DNA of 9,615 bases from Cyanobacteria bacterium T3Sed10_344R1 (GCA_003566335.1 PXDR01000555.1:1-9615); one strand, 5' to 3'; positions 1 through 6,556 are shown, counted from the stretch's first letter. The notes: a model not told the origin generated them from the letters alone. Program-made: numbers and translations.

Positions 1-58
1 ACAATAGGCCATCTATCTACCGTCGTGTGTCATTTATTGTGTTGCCATCTGGTCGGGC

Positions 59-76
59 AAACTGCGATCGCAGTTT
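59..76. promoter_or_regulatory. 18-bp perfect palindrome with HIP1 core upstream of bioY
   Basis: The sequence AAACTGCGATCGCAGTTT reads the same on both strands over all 18 positions. Its centre is a HIP1 octamer. Its right arm runs into TTTAAT (74-79), which matches the -10 consensus at 5 of 6 positions. No -35 at normal spacing is visible. A protein bound here could block that promoter, but HIP1 sites often carry extended flanking symmetry and no regulator is identified, so an operator role is only an inference. Confidence 0.35.
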
Positions 77-97
77 AATCAGACTTGTTTCCGGTTT

Positions 98-742
98 ATG
101 TCCGGCCAATTTCCGGCCAACCCGTTGGGGGGAAAGAACAGGGTGTCCTTGCCAACTGAACTACTGTGGGCGTTGATTGGGCTGCTGCTGACCATTGGCG
201 GCACCTGGATGGAAGCCTTCATCACCAATCCGCCATGGGACTGGGGAAATGTGGGGCTGCACGCCCAGTCCCTCGGGGTGAGCTTCCAGGTGGGGGCTGT
301 TCTACTAACTGGCTGTCTCGGGGGCAAAAACGCTGCCGCCCTTTCCCAAATTGCCTACCTTGCCTTGGGGCTCCTGTGGTTTGACACCTTTAACCTACAG
401 GTCTTTACCCAAGGGGCCGGGCCAAGCTATATCCAGCAGCCTAGCTTCGGCTATTTGCTGGGGTTTGTGCCAGCTGCTTGGGTTTGTGGTTTCCTGGCGT
501 TCCAGACAAAGCCTAAACTAGAGACGCTGGCTTGGGGCTGCCTCTGTGGCCTCGCGGTGATTCATGTTGTGGGGTTAACTTACCTGACCCTAGGCAGTCT
601 GACTAATTTAGCTAGCCTAGGATCCCTGTCCTACAGCGATGCGGTGATGGCCTATTCCATCTTGCGGCTGCCGGGCCAACTAGTTTTGGTTTGCCTTGTA
701 TCGCTGGTGGCCTATCTCACCCGACAGATTCTGTTTTACTAG
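98..742 (+). CDS. bioY: BioY, substrate-binding (S) component of an ECF-type biotin transporter
   Basis: This is a membrane protein that captures biotin and usually works with a shared energising module (EcfT plus ATPases), none of which is encoded here. The 214-residue product is almost entirely hydrophobic, with about six membrane segments (roughly residues 22-40, 62-74, 80-98, 117-136, 145-168, 190-207). Residues 104-123 carry the BioY-like glycine-rich stretch ending in SFGYLLGF, followed by small residues that suit helix packing. The ATG at 98 has no clear Shine-Dalgarno. An in-frame GTG at 143 has a purine-rich GGAAAG six bases upstream and would give 199 residues beginning VSLPTELLWALIG, closer to the usual length, so the real start may be 143. 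It is probably the first gene of a run with lspA and the PBP gene. Family assignment is by pattern recognition and is fairly sure. Confidence 0.87.
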   Translation: MSGQFPANPLGGKNRVSLPTELLWALIGLLLTIGGTWMEAFITNPPWDWGNVGLHAQSLGVSFQVGAVLLTGCLGGKNAAALSQIAYLALGLLWFDTFNLQVFTQGAGPSYIQQPSFGYLLGFVPAAWVCGFLAFQTKPKLETLAWGCLCGLAVIHVVGLTYLTLGSLTNLASLGSLSYSDAVMAYSILRLPGQLVLVCLVSLVAYLTRQILFY

Positions 743-785
743 CGCTGATTTGACTGGCGCTGCTTTACTGCCTTACTTCATTACC

Positions 786-1364
786 TTGCTAAAGACCTTC
801 ACCAGTGTTGGACGACGGAATCAGGGCTTTTGGCTGGCCGCTGGCATTGGCCTGGTGCTTGATCAACTCACCAAGTTTTGGGTTGTCCAGAACTTTGAAC
901 TGACCGTGCCGCCCCAATCCGTGGAGTTGTGGTCAGGGGTGCTGCACTTGACCTACATCACCAACGCCGGAGCCGCCTTTGGGCTTTGCAGTGACCATGC
1001 CTGTGGTGATTGGCTGCCCTGGCTCTCTTTCGTGGTCAGCCTGGCCTTGGCGGCCTTAGGTATCTGGGTGCGTTTAGCCAACCGCTGGGAGCAGATAGGC
1101 TATGGCTGCATCCTGAGCGGAGCCTTAGGCAACGGTATTGATCGGCTGTTGGTGGGGGAAGTGGTGGACTTTCTGGACTTCCGGCTGTTGCGGGTACCTG
1201 CCTTCAACCTGCAAAATTTCGATTTGCAGTGGGTGCCCTTCCCCATCTTTAACGTGGCAGATATTTGCATCAACATTGGCGTGGTTTGTCTACTGATTGC
1301 CGCATTCTGGCCCCAACAACCTCCCCCAAAAGACAGCCCAGGCAATCCGATTTCACCGTCCTAA
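786..1364 (+). CDS. lspA: LspA, lipoprotein signal peptidase (signal peptidase II)
   Basis: This inner-membrane aspartyl protease cuts the signal peptide from diacylglyceryl-modified prolipoproteins. With the TTG start at 786 it has 192 residues and four predicted membrane helices. Family motifs are present: DQLTK (Asp26), TNAGAAF (59-65), GALGNGIDR (112-120), VVDF with catalytic-type Asp128, and FNVAD with catalytic-type Asp159. The start is uncertain. There is no ATG, TTG codons exist at 750 and 786, and an open frame reaches back to 696 inside bioY; no Shine-Dalgarno supports any of them. I chose 786 because it gives a short hydrophilic tail before the first helix, as in homologues. The gene starts 43 bases after bioY, which suggests co-transcription. 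The stretch between the two catalytic Asp residues (31 positions) is longer than in well-studied LspA proteins. Confidence 0.93.
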   Translation: MLKTFTSVGRRNQGFWLAAGIGLVLDQLTKFWVVQNFELTVPPQSVELWSGVLHLTYITNAGAAFGLCSDHACGDWLPWLSFVVSLALAALGIWVRLANRWEQIGYGCILSGALGNGIDRLLVGEVVDFLDFRLLRVPAFNLQNFDLQWVPFPIFNVADICINIGVVCLLIAAFWPQQPPPKDSPGNPISPS

Positions 1365-1436
1365 CCCCGTTCCAGGGGAAGGGATTGATTAAAATGAGCA
1401 GTACCGCCCGCCGTCCTTCACTGGTTTTGGGTCGCT

Positions 1437-3710
1437 ATGACGCCACCCCCCAAGTCTTCTCAAAGTTCTAAAGCCTCCCGTACTCTGCTGGGTAATTTGA
1501 CCCAAGCGTTTCAGACGGTGCAGGCCAAAATTGACTTTTCCCAGTTTTCCCTCAAGCCCGGCGCTCGGGTGGCTCAGCTCTGGGTTGACACCCAAGAGGG
1601 TAGCCAGAGCTATCCGCTATTGGGCGATCGCTATGTGGTGGGCCGCAGCTCTAGCAACTGCGACATTGTGGTTCGTAGCCCCATCGTTAGCCAGATCCAT
1701 GCGTCGGTGGTGCGCGATCGCAAGCGCCCAGAAGAACCCTTCGTCATCCGGGATGAGAACTCCACCAACGGTCTATATCGAGGCCGCAAGCGCCTGAACA
1801 AAGCCACCCTGAACCACGGCGATGTGATTGCCCTAGGCCCACCGGAGCTCAAGGACGTCGTCACCCTGCGCTACGTCAACCCGCCGCCGCTAATTGTGCA
1901 GGGAATGCGGTACGCCCTCTATGGCTTTACCGCCCTCAGCCTGATGATTGGTTTGTGGATTGTGGCGGTGGAGTGGCCCCGGATTCCCGTGCGACCTTTG
2001 CCAGAATCGGTGCAAGGCCCGGTGATCATCTATGCCCAAGAAGCCGATCGCCAGGTGCCCCTACGTCAGTCTCGCCGTCGCGCCCATGTGGAGATGGCGC
2101 GGCTCTCAGACTTTTCGCCCTTCTTGCCCCAGGCAGTGATTGCCTCAGAAGATGCTCGATATTACTGGCACTTAGGGGTAGATCCCCTAGGGATTTTGCG
2201 GGCGCTGTTGGCGAACTTGCAGGGCGGTGGCATTCGAGAAGGGGGCAGCACCCTAACCCAACAGCTTGCTCGCAGCATCTACCGGGAGTATGTGGGCACT
2301 GACGATACCGCTGGCCGCAAACTGCGGGAAGCCTTTGCTGCCCTGAAGCTAGAGACGTTTCTGAGCAAGCGTTTTCTGCTGCGGACTTACCTGAATCGGG
2401 TGTTTTTAGGCAGCGATCTCTATGGGTTTGAAGATGCGGCCCAGTTTTATTTTGGCAAGTCGGCCAGCGATTTAGATCTCTCAGAAGCCGCAACGCTTGC
2501 CGGGATTTTGCCTGCGCCCAATGCTTTCAACCCGGTGACCAATTACCAGGCTGCCGTGGAGTACCGCGATCGCGTGCTGAATCGCATGGTTTCCCTCGGC
2601 ATGGTGAGCGCTGAGGAGGGTCGCCGCGCCCGTCGCTCGCGGATTGAAATCAGCCCCGATGCCCGGGAAGAACTGCAAAGTACCCGTGCCCCCTATTTCT
2701 TTGACTATGTGTTTGAAGAGTTGGAGTCGGTGCTGGGGCGAGATCTGGCCCGAGAAGGTAACTTCATTGTGGAAACCGGGGTAGATCTACAAATGCAGGC
2801 CCAGGCGGAGGCCAGCTTGCGCCAGGCCATTGCCGGGGATGGCATGGCCCTGGGCTATGGTCAGGGGTCGGTGGTAACGGTAGACGTTGGCAGTGGCGAA
2901 ATTCGGGCCTTGGTCGGCGGGATTGACTACGGCGCAAGCCAGTTCAACCGAGCCACCCAAGCCCTGCGACAGCCCGGTTCGACCTTTAAGCTATTTGCCT
3001 TTGCCGCAGCCCTAGAGCAGGGGATTTCTCCGGCGACCAGCTATAGCTGTGCGCCGATGACCTGGATGGGGCAGAGTTTTGCTGGGTGTCGCAGTGGGGG
3101 CGGCAGCCAAAACATGTATACGGGCATGGCCCAGTCAGAAAACGTGGTGGCCCTACGGATTGCTGAAGAGGCTGGTTTAAACGCCACGATCCAGACGGCT
3201 CGTCGGTTGGGGATTGACTCGGAACTGCGGGCTGCCCCAGGGCTGGTGCTGGGGGAAAGTGAGGTGACGCCTCTGGAGTTGACCGGAGCGTTTAATGCGA
3301 TCGCAAACAACGGCGTGTGGAACCGTCCCCACGGCATCCGTCGGGTGCTAGACAGTAGCGCCTGCGACGATCCCCAGGATGTTAACAGCTGCTACGTGAT
3401 TTACGAGTTTGGCCAAGCCGGAGACAGCAACCAGCAGGGAACCTCAACCCAAGTTGCCAGCCTGCTCAATGAGATGCTGCGAGGGGTCGTTCAGAACGGC
3501 ACGGGCCGGGCGGCGTCCATCGGTCGGGGGGAAGGCGGCAAAACCGGTACCACCAACGACAATCGAGATCTGTGGTTTGTCGGCTCTGTGCCTGGGGCTG
3601 GGCTGACCACCGGTATTTGGTTAGGGAATGACGACAATGCCCCGACTGGCGGCAGCAGTGGTGATGCCGCCCGGCTGTGGGGAAGCTATATGGGACGCAT
3701 CGTGCCCTAG
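1437..3710 (+). CDS. FHA-domain class A penicillin-binding protein (PBP1A family)
   Basis: This bifunctional peptidoglycan synthase polymerises lipid II (GT51 glycosyltransferase) and cross-links stem peptides (transpeptidase). The 757 residues run as follows. First is a Ser/Pro/Gln-rich cytoplasmic tail. Next is an FHA phosphothreonine-binding domain (about 45-147) with GRSS (69-72), Ser85/His88 and STNG (109-112). A single membrane helix follows (about 159-178). The GT51 domain (about 210-385) carries SEDARYYWHLG with Glu238, GGSTLTQQLAR and RKLREAF with Glu298. The transpeptidase domain (about 470-730) carries SxxK at Ser515-Lys518, SEN at 567-569 and KTGTTN at 702-707. All catalytic motifs are intact. 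FHA fusion to a PBP is typical of cyanobacteria and implies regulation by Ser/Thr kinases. The ATG at 1437 is the first start in its frame after a stop at 1395, with only a weak ribosome site. It follows lspA by 72 bases. Confidence 0.95.
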   Translation: MTPPPKSSQSSKASRTLLGNLTQAFQTVQAKIDFSQFSLKPGARVAQLWVDTQEGSQSYPLLGDRYVVGRSSSNCDIVVRSPIVSQIHASVVRDRKRPEEPFVIRDENSTNGLYRGRKRLNKATLNHGDVIALGPPELKDVVTLRYVNPPPLIVQGMRYALYGFTALSLMIGLWIVAVEWPRIPVRPLPESVQGPVIIYAQEADRQVPLRQSRRRAHVEMARLSDFSPFLPQAVIASEDARYYWHLGVDPLGILRALLANLQGGGIREGGSTLTQQLARSIYREYVGTDDTAGRKLREAFAALKLETFLSKRFLLRTYLNRVFLGSDLYGFEDAAQFYFGKSASDLDLSEAATLAGILPAPNAFNPVTNYQAAVEYRDRVLNRMVSLGMVSAEEGRRARRSRIEISPDAREELQSTRAPYFFDYVFEELESVLGRDLAREGNFIVETGVDLQMQAQAEASLRQAIAGDGMALGYGQGSVVTVDVGSGEIRALVGGIDYGASQFNRATQALRQPGSTFKLFAFAAALEQGISPATSYSCAPMTWMGQSFAGCRSGGGSQNMYTGMAQSENVVALRIAEEAGLNATIQTARRLGIDSELRAAPGLVLGESEVTPLELTGAFNAIANNGVWNRPHGIRRVLDSSACDDPQDVNSCYVIYEFGQAGDSNQQGTSTQVASLLNEMLRGVVQNGTGRAASIGRGEGGKTGTTNDNRDLWFVGSVPGAGLTTGIWLGNDDNAPTGGSSGDAARLWGSYMGRIVP

Positions 3711-3763
3711 ATGGGGCTTCTAGAGAAAGTAGATAAGTCCAGTCAGGGCTGTGGATGAGCGCT

Positions 3764-3967
3764 CTAGTCCAGCTTGAGGGAATTAACCGGTACCTCTTCC
3801 CAGGTTTGGACGGTGCGCAGGCGAGCTTGCCATCCGGCCTGGATTTGGTCGGGGCTTAAGTCGGCTTGAAAGGCGGTGTGGCAAGCCTGGGCTTGATCTT
3901 CATTAGTACAAGCAATGCAGGCGTGGAGGATGCCGCAGGGATCAACCTGCTCGTTCACCCAAATCAT
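3764..3967 (-). CDS. Small conserved-looking four-cysteine protein downstream of hmpF
   Basis: This 67-residue soluble protein starts MIWVNEQVDPCG. I recognise its general look as a small cyanobacterial hypothetical protein but cannot name a function. Four cysteines fall at 11, 17, 20 and 29, with histidines at 15 and 30, so Cys17-x2-Cys20 and the Cys29-His30 pair could bind a metal or form disulfides. The C-terminal part (about 38-64) looks like a compact domain with three tryptophans in the whole protein (3, 46, 56). There is no signal peptide or membrane segment. It begins 42 bases after the hmpF stop on the same strand and so is probably co-transcribed with hmpF. No clear Shine-Dalgarno precedes its ATG. 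Its coding reality is supported by the spacing and balanced composition, but not by homology that I can check here. Confidence 0.7.
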   Translation of the reverse strand: MIWVNEQVDPCGILHACIACTNEDQAQACHTAFQADLSPDQIQAGWQARLRTVQTWEEVPVNSLKLD

Positions 3968-3990
3968 GGCGTTTTTACCGAAAGGAAAAG

Positions 3991-4008
3991 ATTAAGCAAA
4001 TTAAGCAA
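3991..4008. repeat. Perfect 9-bp tandem duplication between hmpF and the small Cys protein gene
   Basis: ATTAAGCAA occurs twice in direct succession (3991-3999 and 4000-4008), ending two bases before the hmpF stop codon in window coordinates. It is most simply a replication-slippage duplication in the 42-base spacer. It makes the start of this spacer AT-rich on the transcript. Confidence 0.75.
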
Positions 4009-4009
4009 C

Positions 4010-5767
4010 TTATGAAGCCGCGAGTTCTGGGGATTGTCCGGCGACGCTGAGGACAGTTTGACGCATATCTGCGATCGCCTGAAGCTGATAGTCGCTGGCT
4101 TCCTGGAACTGGGCCACCATTTGAGCCATTTCTTCCAGCTTTTGCCGTAGGCCGGTGAGGCTATCTTGGCTGGGCTGCAGCATGGTCTCATACAGGCTGA
4201 CCTGGGCTTGAGCTTCTGCCATTGCCTGACGCTGATTTTGCAGGTCTTGCTCTAGCTGCTTCAGTTCATCGCCCTGGCTGGCCTGGGTTTGCGCCGTTTG
4301 CTCGATGTCTTTGTTCAGCGCTTCAATCGAGGACTCTAGCTGCTTGATTTCTTCTTCTAAGGTTGCGATCGCCTGTTCAAGCTCTTGGCGCAAGCTGTCA
4401 ATTTGGTCAATCACCGGGTCAAGATTGATCGCAGCCGTCGCGTCATCCTCAGGAGACAACCCTTGCCGCCGCAGCATCACTGCCCGGTGCTGACTCAGCA
4501 CTTCTTCCCGCTCTAGCAGGCTGCGTCGCTGACCCACCAGGGTTTCGTTCAGGAACTTATAGCTTTCCTGCTCATCGGCCAGGTCTGTTTCCAGCTGCAG
4601 CCGGTCAAACTCACTGGCCTGCTCAATTTTGCCCTTGATCTCGTCAATGGCCTGCTGCTGTAACGCGAGCTCCTCTTCTTGGTCATTAACGAAGCGAGAT
4701 AGCTTGTCCAGTTCTTTTTCTAGATCAGCAACAGTTTCCTGCAACGCTTCCAGCGGCATTGCCTCTAGAGCAGCCACGTCAACCTTTTTGCCTAAGCGCA
4801 CCTGGTCAGAGGGGTTGAGCAGGGCATAAACCTGCTTGTGTAGGGCACTCTGATGTTGCAGCTGCTCTGACAGCACCCGCACCTGATCCCGGCGGGCGCT
4901 GAGGGTGGCTTGCTGGCCCTTAATGTCGGCTCGTTTGTCAACGAGGGTGGCCTCGCTCTCGTGCCAGGCTTGCCAGCGCTCTTGCAGGGTTTGCGCCTGT
5001 TGTTCTACCTGCTGCTGTTGGTCACCAGCCTCGCCTCGGCGTGACTCTAACCCTTGCCAGTGTTGGTCAAGGGTGGACTGCTGCTGGTCTAGCAACGCGA
5101 AAGACTGGTTGATTTGCTCCCGGACAGATTCGGTCGGGGCCGTAGCGCCAGTCAGCCGGTTCAGGGCATCTTGGATTTGCAGCACCTGGGCTTCGTCGAG
5201 ACCTGCCTGGTGCTGTAGTTCCCCTTGGCGTTCTTCTAGCCGCCGCATTTCCCCATTCAGGTGAGCCCAGGCTCCCTCTAGTTCTTGGGTTTTGCGCTCA
5301 AAGTCTTCTTGTAGCTTGGTCAGCTCAGCTTGAGAAGCTTCCAGCTCCTGCTTTTGATTTTCCAGCTTTTCTAGGTCGGCCTCGGCTTCTTCAAGCTGCT
5401 CCCGCCGAGTTTCCATGTCTAGCTCGCGGCGGTTCAGCTCTTGGCTCTGGAAGGTGAGGGACTGCTTCCATTGCTCAATTTCTTCTTCCTGGGTTTTCAG
5501 CTTTTTGACGCTGCCAGAAAAGCTTTGCAAGATGCTGACCAGTTGTCGGCCTGCCTCGGAGTGCCGCTGCACTTGCCGGGTGCCGCTCAGGTCAACCATG
5601 ACCAAAGCCCCTGCGCCGTAGGTGGCATCATCAGGGGCTGGGATAGTTTCATCGCCTGGAACGGCGCTCCAACTTTGTTCTGACCGCTGACAAGCCAGCA
5701 GTTTAAATTCAGCTTTACCGCTACCGATAAAACTGCTTTTCTTCTGCACTTCGGCTAGATACAGCAC
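4010..5767 (-). CDS. hmpF: HmpF, coiled-coil pilus motility/taxis protein
   Basis: HmpF is a filament-like protein conserved in motile cyanobacteria. In Nostoc punctiforme it is needed for type IV pilus activity and moves between cell poles to set direction. The 585-residue product has a compact N-terminal domain (1 to about 84), starting MLYLAEVQKKSSF and containing YGAGALVMVDL, with no membrane segment. After it comes near-continuous Gln/Glu/Leu-rich coiled coil (about 85-430 and 450-570), broken by a linker at about 312-340 and another near 435-450 (GLSPEDDATAAINLDP). The start is GTG at 5767: AGAGGA lies eight bases upstream (5776-5781) and no ATG is suitably placed. The gene is divergent from the taxis cluster, as expected for a partner in pilus motility, and is followed by the small four-cysteine gene. 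Confidence 0.92.
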   Translation of the reverse strand: MLYLAEVQKKSSFIGSGKAEFKLLACQRSEQSWSAVPGDETIPAPDDATYGAGALVMVDLSGTRQVQRHSEAGRQLVSILQSFSGSVKKLKTQEEEIEQWKQSLTFQSQELNRRELDMETRREQLEEAEADLEKLENQKQELEASQAELTKLQEDFERKTQELEGAWAHLNGEMRRLEERQGELQHQAGLDEAQVLQIQDALNRLTGATAPTESVREQINQSFALLDQQQSTLDQHWQGLESRRGEAGDQQQQVEQQAQTLQERWQAWHESEATLVDKRADIKGQQATLSARRDQVRVLSEQLQHQSALHKQVYALLNPSDQVRLGKKVDVAALEAMPLEALQETVADLEKELDKLSRFVNDQEEELALQQQAIDEIKGKIEQASEFDRLQLETDLADEQESYKFLNETLVGQRRSLLEREEVLSQHRAVMLRRQGLSPEDDATAAINLDPVIDQIDSLRQELEQAIATLEEEIKQLESSIEALNKDIEQTAQTQASQGDELKQLEQDLQNQRQAMAEAQAQVSLYETMLQPSQDSLTGLRQKLEEMAQMVAQFQEASDYQLQAIADMRQTVLSVAGQSPELAAS

Positions 5768-5775
5768 GCTGGTCG

Positions 5776-5781
5776 TCCTCT
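5776..5781 (-). promoter_or_regulatory. Shine-Dalgarno site that fixes the hmpF GTG start
   Basis: On the minus strand AGAGGA lies eight bases before the GTG at 5767. It supports the non-ATG start for hmpF. Confidence 0.7.
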
Positions 5782-5806
5782 TTTTGTTCTAAACCAGATG
5801 AGTCAA

Positions 5807-5819
5807 CCCCAGAAAGGGG
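5807..5819 (-). other. Small GC hairpin in the hmpF leader
   Basis: CCCC, a five-base loop and GGGG form a perfect 4-bp stem about 25 bases upstream of the hmpF ribosome site. It is short and could be a coincidence, but it is placed where it could affect leader folding. Confidence 0.3.
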
Positions 5820-5827
5820 AGGAAAAG

Positions 5828-5850
5828 CCCTACAGTCACTGAGCGTAGGG
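5828..5850. repeat. Inverted repeat CCCTAC / GTAGGG upstream of hmpF
   Basis: Two perfect 6-base arms (5828-5833 and 5845-5850) flank 11 bases that themselves contain CAGTCACTG-like symmetry. It lies about 60-80 bases upstream of the hmpF start. It could be an operator or leader hairpin; no T-run follows, so it is not a typical terminator. Confidence 0.4.
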
Positions 5851-6307
5851 GGGCAAGACTTGGAGTTTGCCAAGGATCACTAGAGACGGGCTTTAGGTCG
5901 GCTAAGGGGGCAATTCTAAATCCTGGCCTTAGCGCCTGATCACAAAAGATCGCTACAAAGTCTTGGCAGCCATGCAGACTTGCTTTGAGGCTAGTCTATG
6001 CTAGCTTGCCGCTTCAATCGCTGCTAGGGAAAATGTTCTGAAATTCATGGAGAATTTAGGGCAAGGGGGGCTGGATGCTGTTTTGGCCAAGTTTTTTCGG
6101 CAAGGTCACGGTTTTCTCGGCTAGGCAACGCGGCTCAGACCTGATTTGGGCAGGTTGCCTCACTCGGTTATGGTCTTTTAGTTTACCTAAGCTGAATTCT
6201 GGCCAGGATTGGTTCATAGGGAACACTTTGCCGGGCTGAGGCTGGGCAAGATCGCGATAGTCTGGGCGATCCTCGCTGAGGGAAGTCGTGGTTGGGCCGG
6301 TTGAGAA

Positions 6308-6324
6308 CGTTAAGAGGCGTTAAG
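6308..6324. repeat. CGTTAAG direct repeat with 10-bp period
   Basis: CGTTAAG occurs at 6308-6314 and 6318-6324, exactly one helical turn apart. On the minus strand it reads CTTAACG twice, with a related CTCAAC next to it at 6299-6304. Such spacing suits a tandem-binding regulator of the OmpR/PhoB type. The match to the cyanobacterial Pho-box half-site is partial, and that box has an 11-bp period. Confidence 0.45.
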
Positions 6325-6384
6325 CAACCGACCCTGGGGCAATCAGCCTCAGCCAAAATCAAGGCATTGCTGCCAGAACTATTT

Positions 6385-6424
6385 GTCAGCTTGTCAGATT
6401 AACTATTGGTCAGATTGTCAGACC
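6385..6424. repeat. Octameric GTCAGNNN repeat array
   Basis: The units GTCAGCTT, GTCAGATT, (AACTATTG), GTCAGATT and GTCAGACC follow each other in strict 8-base register. Four of five octamers start with GTCAG, and the central one is a diverged unit or spacer. The arrangement is two pairs flanking 8 bp. Its function is unknown. Confidence 0.7.
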
Positions 6425-6442
6425 TATTTTCAGACCTATTTT
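6419..6442. repeat. Perfect 12-bp tandem duplication
   Basis: CAGACCTATTTT occurs at 6419-6430 and again at 6431-6442. It overlaps the end of the GTCAG octamer array and probably arose by slippage. Confidence 0.8.
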
Positions 6443-6501
6443 AGAAGTTAGGGTCAAGAATTTAGTTCAAGGGCTAGTTAAGGCGGCAATATTAGGTTAG
6501 A

Positions 6502-6556
6502 GCCAGATTGAGCTTAGGCCAGATTGAGCTTAGGTTCAGAGCCTGGCTGAGCTTAG
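6502..6556. repeat. 16-bp direct repeat, two perfect tandem copies plus one diverged copy
   Basis: GCCAGATTGAGCTTAG is present at 6502-6517 and 6518-6533 without any change. A third copy at 6541-6556 matches at 13 of 16 positions after a 7-base gap. TTAGGTT also recurs at 6492, 6530 and 6587. The array lies 130-185 bases upstream of the PATAN-REC gene and may be a binding array or a slippage product. Confidence 0.8.

Noticed and set aside
1955..2302. 115-codon plus-strand open frame inside the PBP gene
   Set aside because: It is out of frame with catalytic motifs of the PBP gene and Arg/Pro/Ala-rich without any family pattern.
2026..2493. 155-codon open frame on the minus strand
   Set aside because: It lies opposite the intact GT51 domain of the PBP gene, with no recognisable domain and a composition typical of a shadow frame.
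3720..3767. CTAGAG ... CTCTAG inverted repeat between the convergent PBP and small Cys protein genes as a terminator
   Set aside because: The loop would be 36 bases, the stem only 6 bp and AT-containing, and no T-run follows on either strand.
4905..5264. 119-codon open frame on the plus strand
   Set aside because: It is antisense to the coiled-coil part of hmpF. Its Ser/Cys/Trp-rich product is what the reverse complement of Gln/Leu/Glu codons gives, and hmpF is clearly real.
5901..5933. GCTAAGG / CCTTAGC inverted repeat in the divergent region
   Set aside because: It is seven base pairs with a 19-base loop and no other supporting signal; this is expected by chance in 900 bases.
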